This document shows, piece by piece, positions 6,392-11,977 of a stretch of 11,977 nucleotides of DNA. Origin of the DNA: DATLGB01 sp038318085 (lineage in GTDB: Bacteria; Actinomycetota; Thermoleophilia; Solirubrobacterales; Solirubrobacteraceae). The notes beneath the pieces were generated by a model, which had not been told where the DNA came from, made no database searches, and saw nothing but the letters and a program-made list of their open reading frames with translations. The stretch is from positions 1 to 11,977 of the forward strand of contig JBBQBV010000115.1 of the NCBI GenBank assembly GCA_038318085.1. The letters are read 5' to 3'. Each line of letters starts with the position of its first letter. Within the stretch, counting starts at the first letter, position 1. The position numbers were made by a program, and so were the translations under genes.

Positions 6392-7363
6392 CTACCCGGT
6401 GGCCTCGGTGCCGCCGGTCGCCGGATCGTGCTTGCGGGCGTAGAGCTCGCTGTCGGCGGCCGCCAGCAGCTCCGTCGCGTCCGGCCCGACGGCCTCGGCG
6501 ACGCCCCACGTGGCGGTGACCTCGTGCGGGAAGGTGTCCTCGCGGATCTGGCGCCCGATGCGCCGGCCGACGAGGCTGGCGGCATCCAGCCGGGTCTCGG
6601 GCAGCAGGACCGCGAACTCGTCGCCGCCGAGGCGGAAGGCGGCGTCGGCCCCGCGGATCGACATCAGGCGCCGACCGACGACGGACAGCACCCAGTCGCC
6701 GGCCGCGTGCCCGTGCGTGTCGTTGACCACCTTGAAGCGGTCGAGGTCGACGACGACGAGCGCGAGCGCGCGCTCGTAGCGGATGTGGCGGGCGAGCTCG
6801 CGCTCCAGCGCCTCGTCGAGCGCACGCCGGTTGCCGAGGCCGGTGAGCGGATCGAGGCGGCTCGTGCGCTCGGCGAGCTCGAGGCGCTGCGACTGCAGGA
6901 CCTGGTGGGCGCTGAAGCGAGCGAGCACGCCCAGGGCGTGCTCGTCGGAGGCCTCGAAGGCGTTGGCGGTGTCCGACACGATCGTGACGACCCCCACGAC
7001 GGCGTCGTCGCCCGCGGCCAGGGGGGCGGCGATCACGGAGCGAGCCGTGCCCCGGCCCTCGCCCGGGGCGATGGTGTCGCCGCTGGCCTTGTCCCAGTGC
7101 ACGAGACGGCGCTGCAGGAAGGCGCGGTTGGTCGTGCCGCGCTCGGCGAGGGGGCCGCCGGCCGAAACCGCGCTGGAGGACGCCGCGGCCATGGTGACCA
7201 TGCCGTCCACGTCCACGAGCTCGACCATCGCCCCGTCGGCGCCCGTCAGCTCCCGGGCGTGCCCGGCGAGCGTCATGAGCACCGCTCCCACGTCCAAGCC
7301 CGTGGCGGCGATCGTCTCCTGTGCGTGGATGAGGGCAGCGAGTTGCCGTCGATCCGTCGTCAT
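6392..7363 (-). CDS. GAF-GGDEF diguanylate cyclase
   Basis: A 323-residue soluble protein predicted to make cyclic di-GMP from two GTP. A GAF sensor domain fills about 8-158, followed by a short helical linker and a GGDEF domain at about 168-315. The GGDEF part shows DPLTGLGNRRAL (171-182), the metal aspartate in VVDLDRFK (D206), an intact LGGDEF (GGDEF at 246-250) and the closing ADSELYARK box. RGAD at 237-240 lies exactly five residues before GGDEF, the position of the inhibitory I-site RxxD, so product feedback inhibition is expected. No EAL or HD-GYP domain is fused, so it is a synthase only. ATG at 7361-7363 is preceded by a weak AGGTCAG and by a -10 like TAGGTT. It is followed closely by the ROK kinase gene, tying second-messenger synthesis to a sugar kinase. 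Confidence 0.93.
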   Translation of the reverse strand: MTTDRRQLAALIHAQETIAATGLDVGAVLMTLAGHARELTGADGAMVELVDVDGMVTMAAASSSAVSAGGPLAERGTTNRAFLQRRLVHWDKASGDTIAPGEGRGTARSVIAAPLAAGDDAVVGVVTIVSDTANAFEASDEHALGVLARFSAHQVLQSQRLELAERTSRLDPLTGLGNRRALDEALERELARHIRYERALALVVVDLDRFKVVNDTHGHAAGDWVLSVVGRRLMSIRGADAAFRLGGDEFAVLLPETRLDAASLVGRRIGRQIREDTFPHEVTATWGVAEAVGPDATELLAAADSELYARKHDPATGGTEATG

Positions 7364-7393
7364 GTCTGACCTAGTAACGCTGGCGGGACGAAG

Positions 7394-7399
7394 AACCTA
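7394..7399 (-). promoter_or_regulatory. Possible -10 element of the diguanylate cyclase-ROK unit
   Basis: On the minus strand TAGGTT (within GGTAGGTT) matches TANNNT and lies in the 52-base gap between the pgl stop and the cyclase ATG. The predicted start of transcription near 7387 would leave a leader of about 24 bases with a weak AGGTCAG. The same TAGGTT hexamer occurs in front of gnd and of the small gene at 11774. No -35 box was recognised. Confidence 0.4.
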
Positions 7400-7415
7400 C
7401 CGGAGACGCGCGGCG

Positions 7416-8123
7416 TTATTTTGGCGGCCGGGACATCCGCGTGGCGGCCGCCTCGTCCGCGAGCACGAGCAGCCGGCCGGAGATGGGACGGATGTGCGCC
7501 GCCGGTGCGGTCGGATCGGATGGCTCGCCGAAGGCCCGCTCGAGTGCCTGCGCCTTGTCGGCGCCGGCGACCAGGAAGACCACCTGGGTCGCGGCATCGA
7601 ACACGGGGAGGGTGAGCGTGACGCGCGGCACCTGCGGCTCCATCCCGGCCACGGGCACGCCGACGGCCAGCCGCGCCCGCTCCTGCAGGGTGGCCTGCCC
7701 TTCGAACAGCGAGGCGGTGTGCCCGTCCGGTCCCAGGCCCATCAGGGCGAGGTCGAGCCCGCCGCCCTCCCCCAGCGCCGCCGCGAGCCGCGCCTCGTAG
7801 TCGGCTGCCGCCGCGTCGAGCTCGAGCTCCGTGCGCACGGCCTCGAACCGCGGGGCCGCGGCGCGCGGGATCCCCGTCAGCAGCTCCTCGCGCACCATCC
7901 GCGCGGTGGAGCGCTCGTCCGCGGGCGCCACATGGCGCTCGTCGCCCAGCCACAGCGTCGCGGCGCGCCAGTCTTGAAGGCGCTCGGCGGCGAGCGCGTA
8001 GGCCCGCTTGGGCGTCGCCCCGCCCGACAGCGCGATCTGCCCGCCCGCCCGCGCACGCTCGATCAGGATCTCCGCGGCCGCGCTCGCCACGGCCTCGGCG
8101 TCGGGCAGGATCTCGAGCTTCAT
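7416..8123 (-). CDS. pgl: 6-phosphogluconolactonase
   Basis: Hydrolyses 6-phosphoglucono-delta-lactone to 6-phosphogluconate, the second step of the oxidative pentose phosphate pathway, in the cytoplasm. At 235 residues it has the normal length of the NagB-fold (SOL/DevB) type. Motifs: LSGGATPKRAY near 32-42, LWLGDERHV near 57-65 and MGLGPDGHTASLF at 128-140, the family's G-x-D-G-H-x2-S-L-F signature. The ATG at 8121-8123 overlaps the TGA of opcA (ATGA), so translation is probably coupled and pgl is the last gene of the gnd-zwf-opcA-pgl operon. The frame stays open upstream of this ATG into opcA sequence, but homology begins at MKLEILPDAE. No terminator-like hairpin is seen after the stop. 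Confidence 0.95.
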   Translation of the reverse strand: MKLEILPDAEAVASAAAEILIERARAGGQIALSGGATPKRAYALAAERLQDWRAATLWLGDERHVAPADERSTARMVREELLTGIPRAAAPRFEAVRTELELDAAAADYEARLAAALGEGGGLDLALMGLGPDGHTASLFEGQATLQERARLAVGVPVAGMEPQVPRVTLTLPVFDAATQVVFLVAGADKAQALERAFGEPSDPTAPAAHIRPISGRLLVLADEAAATRMSRPPK

Positions 8124-9178
8124 CGGCTGACCATCGCCAGGGCCTGCCCCAGGGCGGGCCGGTAGGTCTTGTCGCGCAGCAGCGCCTGGCGGACGCCCTC
8201 GCCGAGGATGCCGCCCTCGCCGCGCGAGGCACCCAGCACGGTGAACTCCCGGCAGGAGCCGTCCTTGGCCCTGCGCACCTCGCGCAGGCCGCCCGGGGAG
8301 CGGTCCAGGGACACGCTCGCCCCCGAGTGGGTCTCGATCGTCACGCCGCCGAGCCCCTTGGTCGACACGTCGACCGGCGCGAGCGTCACCTGGACGTCGC
8401 CGCGCCGCGCCCTGGCCTTGCCGACGAGGTCGTCGCCGCGCCGCAGCAGACCGCCGGCCCTCCAGTCCAGCCGCGAAGCCAGCCAGCCCACGAACAGCGC
8501 GGCGGGTGCGACGGAGTCGGCCCGGTGGCGGACGGTGACGGCGCTGATGTTGCGCAGGTCCGCGCGGTGCTGCGGCGGGTCGAAGGCGGCGGCCACGCGC
8601 TCGCGCCACGGCGTCGAGCGCAGCCAGGCGAGATCGACGACGTACATGCTCTCAAGCAGCGACCCGACGCGCTCGAGCGCCGGCTCGACATCGTGTTCGA
8701 GCGTGTCCACGAGCACGATCTGCGCCATCTCGCGCAGCGCGTCGACGGCCTCGGAATGGCCGTGTGGCGCCCACACCAGCGTGGCGAGATCGGGGACGAC
8801 CAGCGGCGCGACGATCGTGCCCAGCTTGGGCAGGTGGTGCTCGCCGACGTCGATCTCGACGCGCTCGCGGGCGATCGACAGCCCACCCTCGAGCTCGACG
8901 GCCATCGACGCCCAGGCGTCGAGCTTGCGGCGCCGCTGGTCGACCGCGCACAGCACGGTCCGCGACGGATGGAAGCGCCCGACCTGCAGCAGACGGTTCT
9001 CGACCTCCCCGCGAAATTGCCGGTCGACGATCACGACCAGGTTGAGCACGCGGGCGGGGGCGATCGCGCCGGACGCCTTGTGCCGCATGGAGAGCAGCTC
9101 CAACAGCGCCTTCTCGATCTCGGCCGGGGTCGTGTCCTGGGCCGACCAGACCTCCTCGGACTCCTCGAGCTGGCTCAC
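8120..9178 (-). CDS. opcA: Glucose-6-phosphate dehydrogenase assembly/activator protein OpcA
   Basis: Non-catalytic partner of Zwf. In cyanobacteria OpcA promotes active G6PDH oligomers, and in actinobacteria the gene follows zwf. The product has 352 residues from the chosen start. The N-terminal part shows RVLNLVVIV near 43-51, GRFHPSRTVL near 67-76 and PLVVPDLATLVWAPHG near 125-140, typical of the family; the C-terminal half is less conserved. GTG at 9176-9178 is chosen because it overlaps the zwf TGA (GTGA), as at the other junctions of this operon, and because the product then begins just before the conserved EEVWSAQDTTPAEIEKAL. The open frame extends further upstream only as the shadow of zwf. 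There is no clear Shine-Dalgarno sequence, so translation probably depends on coupling to zwf. Confidence 0.92.
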   Translation of the reverse strand: MSQLEESEEVWSAQDTTPAEIEKALLELLSMRHKASGAIAPARVLNLVVIVDRQFRGEVENRLLQVGRFHPSRTVLCAVDQRRRKLDAWASMAVELEGGLSIARERVEIDVGEHHLPKLGTIVAPLVVPDLATLVWAPHGHSEAVDALREMAQIVLVDTLEHDVEPALERVGSLLESMYVVDLAWLRSTPWRERVAAAFDPPQHRADLRNISAVTVRHRADSVAPAALFVGWLASRLDWRAGGLLRRGDDLVGKARARRGDVQVTLAPVDVSTKGLGGVTIETHSGASVSLDRSPGGLREVRRAKDGSCREFTVLGASRGEGGILGEGVRQALLRDKTYRPALGQALAMVSR

Positions 9179-10719
9179 AGGCGCCGCCACTTGCGACCGG
9201 GGCCGAGCAGGTCGTCGGCCTCCCGCGGCCCCTGCGAGCCCGCCTCGTAGGAGGCCTGCGCCGGCCCGCCGTCCCCCCATGCCTTGAGGATCGGGTCGAT
9301 GATCGACCACTGCGCGTCCACCTCGTCGTTGCGGGTGAACAGCGTCGCCTCCCCGCGCATCGCGTCGATGATCAGGCGCTCGTAGGCCTCGGGCGACTGA
9401 GAGAGAAAGGACGTCCCGTAGTGGAACTCCATCGTCACGGGCCGGATGCGCATCTTGGAGCCCGGGATCTTGGCGCCGAGCTTGAGCGACACGCCCTCGT
9501 CCGGCTGCAGCGTGATCACGAGCTGGTTGGGCACGACGCCCTCCGAGCCCTCGTCCTGGAAGGCCATGTGGGGGACGGGCTTGAGCTGCACGGCGATCTC
9601 GGTGAGCTTGCGGGCCAGGCGCTTGCCCGTGCGCAGGCAGATCGGCACCCCGGCCCAGCGCCAGTTGGTGACCTCGAGGCGCAGCGCCGCGTAGGTCTCG
9701 GTCTGCGAGTCGTCCGGGACGCCCTCCTCCTCTGTGTAGCCCGGCACGTCCTCGCCGGCCACGACGCCGTGGGTGTAGTGGGCGTGCACCGTGTGCTGGC
9801 TGACCTGCTCCTCGGAGAACGGCGTGATCGCCTGCAGGACCTTGACCTTCTCGTCACGGACCTTGTCGGCCTCGAAGGACACGGGCGGCTCCATGCACAA
9901 CAGCGTCAGCAGCTGGAGCATGTGGTTCTGCACGAGGTCGCGCAGCGCGCCGGCCTGGTCGTAGTAGCCCGCGCGGGTGCCGATCCCGATCTCCTCGGCC
10001 GCGGTGATCTGCACGTGATCGATGAAGTTGCGGTTCCAGACCGGCTCGAACATGTAGTTGGCAAAGCGGAACGCCAGCATGTTCTGGACCGTCTCCTTGC
10101 CCAGGTAGTGGTCGATCCGGTAGATCTGGTTCTCGCGGAAGGCCTCCGAGATGGTGCTCTGCAGGTGCCGCGCGGACTCCAGGTCGGTGCCGAACGGCTT
10201 CTCGACGATGAGCCGGACGTCGACCTTCTCGTGCCGGTGCAGGCCGGCCGCCTCCAGGCGCTGCGGGATCAGGCCGAAGAACTCGGGCGCGGTCGAGAGG
10301 TAGTAGCAGCGGTTCAGCGGCTGGCCGGCCGCCTCGTCGGCCTCCTCGAGGGCCTTGGCGAGCTGCGGGTAGCCGTCGGCGTCGTCGAAGGAGAAGCCCA
10401 GGTAGCGCATGCGGTGAAGCAGCGCCTCGAGCACCTCCGGGTCGGGCGGGCGCCGCGAGAAGCTCGTGATCGACTCGCGCGCGATGTCGCGGAACTCGTC
10501 GTCGCAGGACGCCGAGCGCGAGATGCCGATCAGCGCGAAGCGCTCGGGCAGCGCCCCCTCGTGGGCGAGGTTGTACAGCGCGGGCAGCAGCTTGCGCTTG
10601 GAGAGATCGCCCGTGGCGCCGAAGATGACCAGCACCGTGGGCGGGACGGGCAGCCGCTCGAGGCCCTCGGTGAGCGGGTTGTCCTTCAGGGCCAGCGCCT
10701 GCGCGGACTGCGGGCTCAC
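9175..10719 (-). CDS. zwf: Glucose-6-phosphate 1-dehydrogenase
   Basis: Oxidises glucose-6-phosphate to 6-phosphogluconolactone with NADP+ (some also use NAD+), the entry step of the oxidative pentose phosphate pathway. The 514 residues are normal for the family. Motifs: Rossmann loop FGATGDLSKRK (33-43), VEKPFG (172-177), substrate and active-site box RIDHYLGKE (201-209, with D203 and H204) and LVQNHMLQ with the catalytic-base His (H266). The start is GTG at 10717-10719, overlapping the gnd TGA (GTGA). A good Shine-Dalgarno sequence AGGAG lies 6 bases upstream inside gnd, so zwf can be initiated independently as well as by coupling. The frame remains open far upstream, but that part is only the shadow of gnd. 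Confidence 0.97.
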   Translation of the reverse strand: MSPQSAQALALKDNPLTEGLERLPVPPTVLVIFGATGDLSKRKLLPALYNLAHEGALPERFALIGISRSASCDDEFRDIARESITSFSRRPPDPEVLEALLHRMRYLGFSFDDADGYPQLAKALEEADEAAGQPLNRCYYLSTAPEFFGLIPQRLEAAGLHRHEKVDVRLIVEKPFGTDLESARHLQSTISEAFRENQIYRIDHYLGKETVQNMLAFRFANYMFEPVWNRNFIDHVQITAAEEIGIGTRAGYYDQAGALRDLVQNHMLQLLTLLCMEPPVSFEADKVRDEKVKVLQAITPFSEEQVSQHTVHAHYTHGVVAGEDVPGYTEEEGVPDDSQTETYAALRLEVTNWRWAGVPICLRTGKRLARKLTEIAVQLKPVPHMAFQDEGSEGVVPNQLVITLQPDEGVSLKLGAKIPGSKMRIRPVTMEFHYGTSFLSQSPEAYERLIIDAMRGEATLFTRNDEVDAQWSIIDPILKAWGDGGPAQASYEAGSQGPREADDLLGPGRKWRRL

Positions 10720-11624
10720 TCCGAGCTCCTCTCGACGGCGTGGCCGCCGAACTGGTTGCGCAGCGCGGCGAGCACGCGGGCGGTGAAGTCGCCCTCCCCG
10801 CGGGAGTAAAAGCGCGCCGCGACCGCGGCCGAGAGGACCGGCATCGGGACGTCGTGGTCGATCGCGTCGACGATCGTCCAGCGGCCCTCCCCGGAGTCCG
10901 ACACGTAGCCCCTGATGGCGGCCAGGTCGCTGCCATCGGCCTTGAAGGCGAGCTCGGCCAGCTCGCACAGCCAGGAGCGCACGACGGAGCCCCGGTTCCA
11001 CAGCGCCGACACCTCGGCGAGGTCGATCGGGAAGTCCGACTTGTGCATCAGCTCGAAGCCCTCGGCGTAGGCCTGCATCATCCCGTACTCGACGCCGTTG
11101 TGGACCATCTTCACGAAGTGGCCGGCGCCGGGCGGGCCGAAGTGCCGCCAGCCGTCCGGCGGCGCCAGCACGTCGAGGATCGGCGCGAGGCGCCCGACGC
11201 CGTCGTCGGTGCCGCCGACCATCATGCAGTAGCCGACCTCGAGTCCCCACACGCCGCCGCTCACGCCGACGTCGACGTAGTTGATGTGCTTCTTCGCGAG
11301 CTCCTCGCCCCGGCGGACGTCGGAGTGCCAGTTGGAGTTGCCGCCGTCGACCACGATGTCCCCGCCGTCCATCAGGTTGCCGAGCTCGGTGACGGTCTTG
11401 TCCGTCGGCTCCCCGGCCGGGACCATGACCCAGACCGTGCGCGGCGCCTCGAGCTTGGACACCAGGTCCTCGAGCGACGACGCCCCCTGCGCCCCCACCT
11501 CCTTCGCCTTGCCGACCGCCTCCTCGGAGAAGTCGAAGGCGACGACCTCGTGGTCGGAGTCCCGCTTGATGCGGTGGACCATGTTGCCGCCCATCTTGCC
11601 GAGGCCGACGAAGCCGATCTGCAC
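10716..11624 (-). CDS. gnd: 6-phosphogluconate dehydrogenase (decarboxylating), short NAD-type
   Basis: Converts 6-phosphogluconate to ribulose-5-phosphate and CO2, the third oxidative step, and stands first in the operon. The 302 residues mark the short class (about 300 against about 470 in the E. coli type). The N-terminal Rossmann domain has GLGKMGGNM (7-15) and, after the second strand, VVAFDF with D31; an acidic residue here favours NAD+, whereas NADP+-specific enzymes have Asn-Arg. Further motifs are DGGNSNW (93-99), the substrate loop GVSGGVWGLEVGY (120-132) and the catalytic K172 and N176 in HFVKMVHNGVEYG. GTG at 11622-11624 is preceded by AAGGAG with 6-base spacing, the best ribosome site in the window. 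Cofactor preference is inferred, not shown. Confidence 0.95.
   Translation of the reverse strand: MQIGFVGLGKMGGNMVHRIKRDSDHEVVAFDFSEEAVGKAKEVGAQGASSLEDLVSKLEAPRTVWVMVPAGEPTDKTVTELGNLMDGGDIVVDGGNSNWHSDVRRGEELAKKHINYVDVGVSGGVWGLEVGYCMMVGGTDDGVGRLAPILDVLAPPDGWRHFGPPGAGHFVKMVHNGVEYGMMQAYAEGFELMHKSDFPIDLAEVSALWNRGSVVRSWLCELAELAFKADGSDLAAIRGYVSDSGEGRWTIVDAIDHDVPMPVLSAAVAARFYSRGEGDFTARVLAALRNQFGGHAVERSSE
10726..10730 (-). promoter_or_regulatory. zwf ribosome binding site inside gnd
   Basis: On the minus strand AGGAG lies 6 bases before the GTG at 10717-10719. It supports that start over any upstream one in the long open frame and lies within the last codons of gnd. Confidence 0.7.
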
Positions 11625-11630
11625 GCTGCG

Positions 11631-11636
11631 CTCCTT
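11631..11636 (-). promoter_or_regulatory. gnd ribosome binding site
   Basis: On the minus strand AAGGAG lies 6 bases before the GTG at 11622-11624, which fixes the start of gnd. It is the strongest Shine-Dalgarno sequence seen here and fits a well-expressed first gene of an operon. Confidence 0.8.
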
Positions 11637-11654
11637 CTGAAGGGTCGAGTGCGG

Positions 11655-11660
11655 AACCTA
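11655..11660 (-). promoter_or_regulatory. Possible -10 element of the gnd-zwf-opcA-pgl operon
   Basis: On the minus strand TAGGTT (in GCGGTAGGTTCCGC) matches TANNNT. Transcription would start near 11648, giving a leader of about 24 bases that contains the AAGGAG ribosome site. No clear -35 hexamer is seen 17 bases upstream, where the sequence reads GAATGG. This is the only promoter candidate found for the four-gene operon. Confidence 0.45.
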
Positions 11661-11700
11661 CCGCGAAGCAGCGGGTCCCATTCACCCCGCGTGCGTTACG

Positions 11701-11716
11701 ACATCCCAACGGATGT
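11701..11716. promoter_or_regulatory. Inverted repeat in the divergent gnd/small-gene intergenic region
   Basis: ACATCC-CAAC-GGATGT is a perfect 6-bp inverted repeat with a 4-base spacer. Its centre lies about 60 bases upstream of the predicted gnd start of transcription and about 65 bases upstream of the predicted start of the plus-strand small gene. That position suits an activator or shared regulator binding as a dimer. A chance palindrome of this size cannot be excluded. Confidence 0.35.
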
Positions 11717-11761
11717 GCGGAGATTGCGCGCAGCCTGAGCGGGATCGTCCGAGCTCGGGCG

Positions 11762-11767
11762 TAGGTT
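11762..11767 (+). promoter_or_regulatory. Possible -10 element giving a leaderless message
   Basis: TAGGTT at 11762-11767 matches TANNNT and is followed by exactly six bases (GTCCGC) and the ATG at 11774-11776. Transcription would therefore start on the A of the ATG. No convincing Shine-Dalgarno sequence is present, which agrees with a leaderless transcript. No -35 box was recognised. Confidence 0.5.
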
Positions 11768-11773
11768 GTCCGC

Positions 11774-11977
11774 ATGAACGAAGCGCAGAGCAGCGAGGTC
11801 GAGCGCGTGCTCCTCCACGTCGGCCACGCGGCCGATCGAGCCAGGCGGGCGGCTGAGCAGGTGGCCCGAGATGGCGCCGATCCGCAGGTGATCAAGGCGC
11901 TTGCCGACTGTGCAGCCGATCTCAGCCGGACCTACCGGCAGCTGACCCAGAGCACGTACTACGCCGTCGAAGACGAC
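11774..11977 (+). CDS. Small helical protein of unknown function (3' end outside window)
   Basis: An ATG opens 68 codons without a stop to the window edge, beginning MNEAQSSEVERVLLHVGHAA and ending, within the window, TQSTYYAVEDD. The sequence is rich in Ala, Arg, Glu and Gln with heptad-like hydrophobic spacing (VERVLLHV, ADRARRAAEQVA, IKALADCAADLSRTY), so it should fold as two or three alpha helices, possibly a coiled coil. There is no signal peptide or membrane segment. The acidic, aromatic tail suggests that the end of the protein is near, so it is probably a small protein not much over 70 residues. It is divergent from gnd with a 149-base gap and has a -10 element placed for a leaderless message. 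I do not recognise a named family and assign no function. Confidence 0.75.
   Translation, partial: MNEAQSSEVERVLLHVGHAADRARRAAEQVARDGADPQVIKALADCAADLSRTYRQLTQSTYYAVEDD

Noticed and set aside
4439..7369. A 976-codon plus-strand open frame across the intergenic region and the ROK and cyclase genes
   Set aside because: It is antisense to two genes with clear motifs, and its own translation is Arg/Gly/Asp-rich with no recognisable family.
9421..10809. A 462-codon plus-strand frame opposite zwf
   Set aside because: Antisense shadow rich in Leu, Val, Asp, Gly and Arg; zwf on the other strand has all its active-site motifs.
11671..11692. GCGGG...CCCGC short palindrome upstream of gnd
   Set aside because: A 5-bp G/C arm with a 10-base spacer is expected by chance in DNA of this composition.
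10720..11895. Upstream extension of the zwf reading frame, giving a 906-residue protein
   Set aside because: The extension is the off-frame shadow of gnd. The GTG at 10717-10719 with AGGAG at proper spacing and the homology start show the true N-terminus.

Overview
The window is very GC-rich DNA (well above 70% G+C by eye), densely coding, with frequent GTG starts and near-exclusive G/C third codon positions. OpcA beside zwf, a SpoIIE-type phosphatase fused to an RsbW-like kinase, and TANNNT -10 elements placed for leaderless messages point to a high-GC actinobacterium. The gene content fits class Thermoleophilia (Solirubrobacterales-like), but that rank is an inference.

Left part (1-5150). 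The 3' tip of an unidentified plus-strand gene ends at 59 and overlaps tail to tail with a minus-strand FemAB/BioF2-like GNAT acyltransferase (53-1054). Divergent from it is a plus-strand pair: a YfcE-like calcineurin-type metallophosphoesterase (1107-1787) and, with no intervening base, a 1120-residue sensor protein (1788-5150). The sensor carries PAS-GAF-PAS-GAF-GAF input domains, a PP2C/SpoIIE serine phosphatase and a C-terminal GHKL kinase, so it could be both phosphatase and kinase of a partner-switching stress circuit. No partner STAS protein or sigma factor is in the window.

Middle (5147-7363). Convergent to the sensor lie a possible 51-codon Cys/His microprotein (5147-5302), a stem-loop that could end transcription (5161-5207) and a CCCGG pentamer tract (5326-5365). 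A minus-strand pair follows: a GAF-GGDEF diguanylate cyclase with intact active site and I-site (6392-7363) and, 12 bases behind it, a ROK-family sugar kinase (5369-6379) that lacks the family's zinc-binding cysteines.

Right part (7416-11624, minus strand). A tight operon gnd-zwf-opcA-pgl encodes the whole oxidative pentose phosphate branch plus the G6PDH assembly/activator protein. All three junctions are 4-base GTGA or ATGA overlaps. gnd is the short form with an Asp where NAD-dependent enzymes have it, so the pathway may give mixed NAD(P)H. The ROK kinase could supply glucose-6-phosphate to Zwf.

Right edge. A small helical protein gene (11774 onward) is divergent from gnd, is truncated by the window, and probably gives a leaderless message. 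A perfect 6-bp inverted repeat sits midway between the two predicted start sites.

Most of the window is ordinary central metabolism and signalling. I see no phage, IS element, CRISPR array, tRNA, rRNA or toxin-antitoxin module. The best candidates for something undescribed are the microprotein/stem-loop locus at 5147-5302, the pairing of a c-di-GMP synthase with a zinc-motif-less ROK kinase, and the small gene divergent from gnd.
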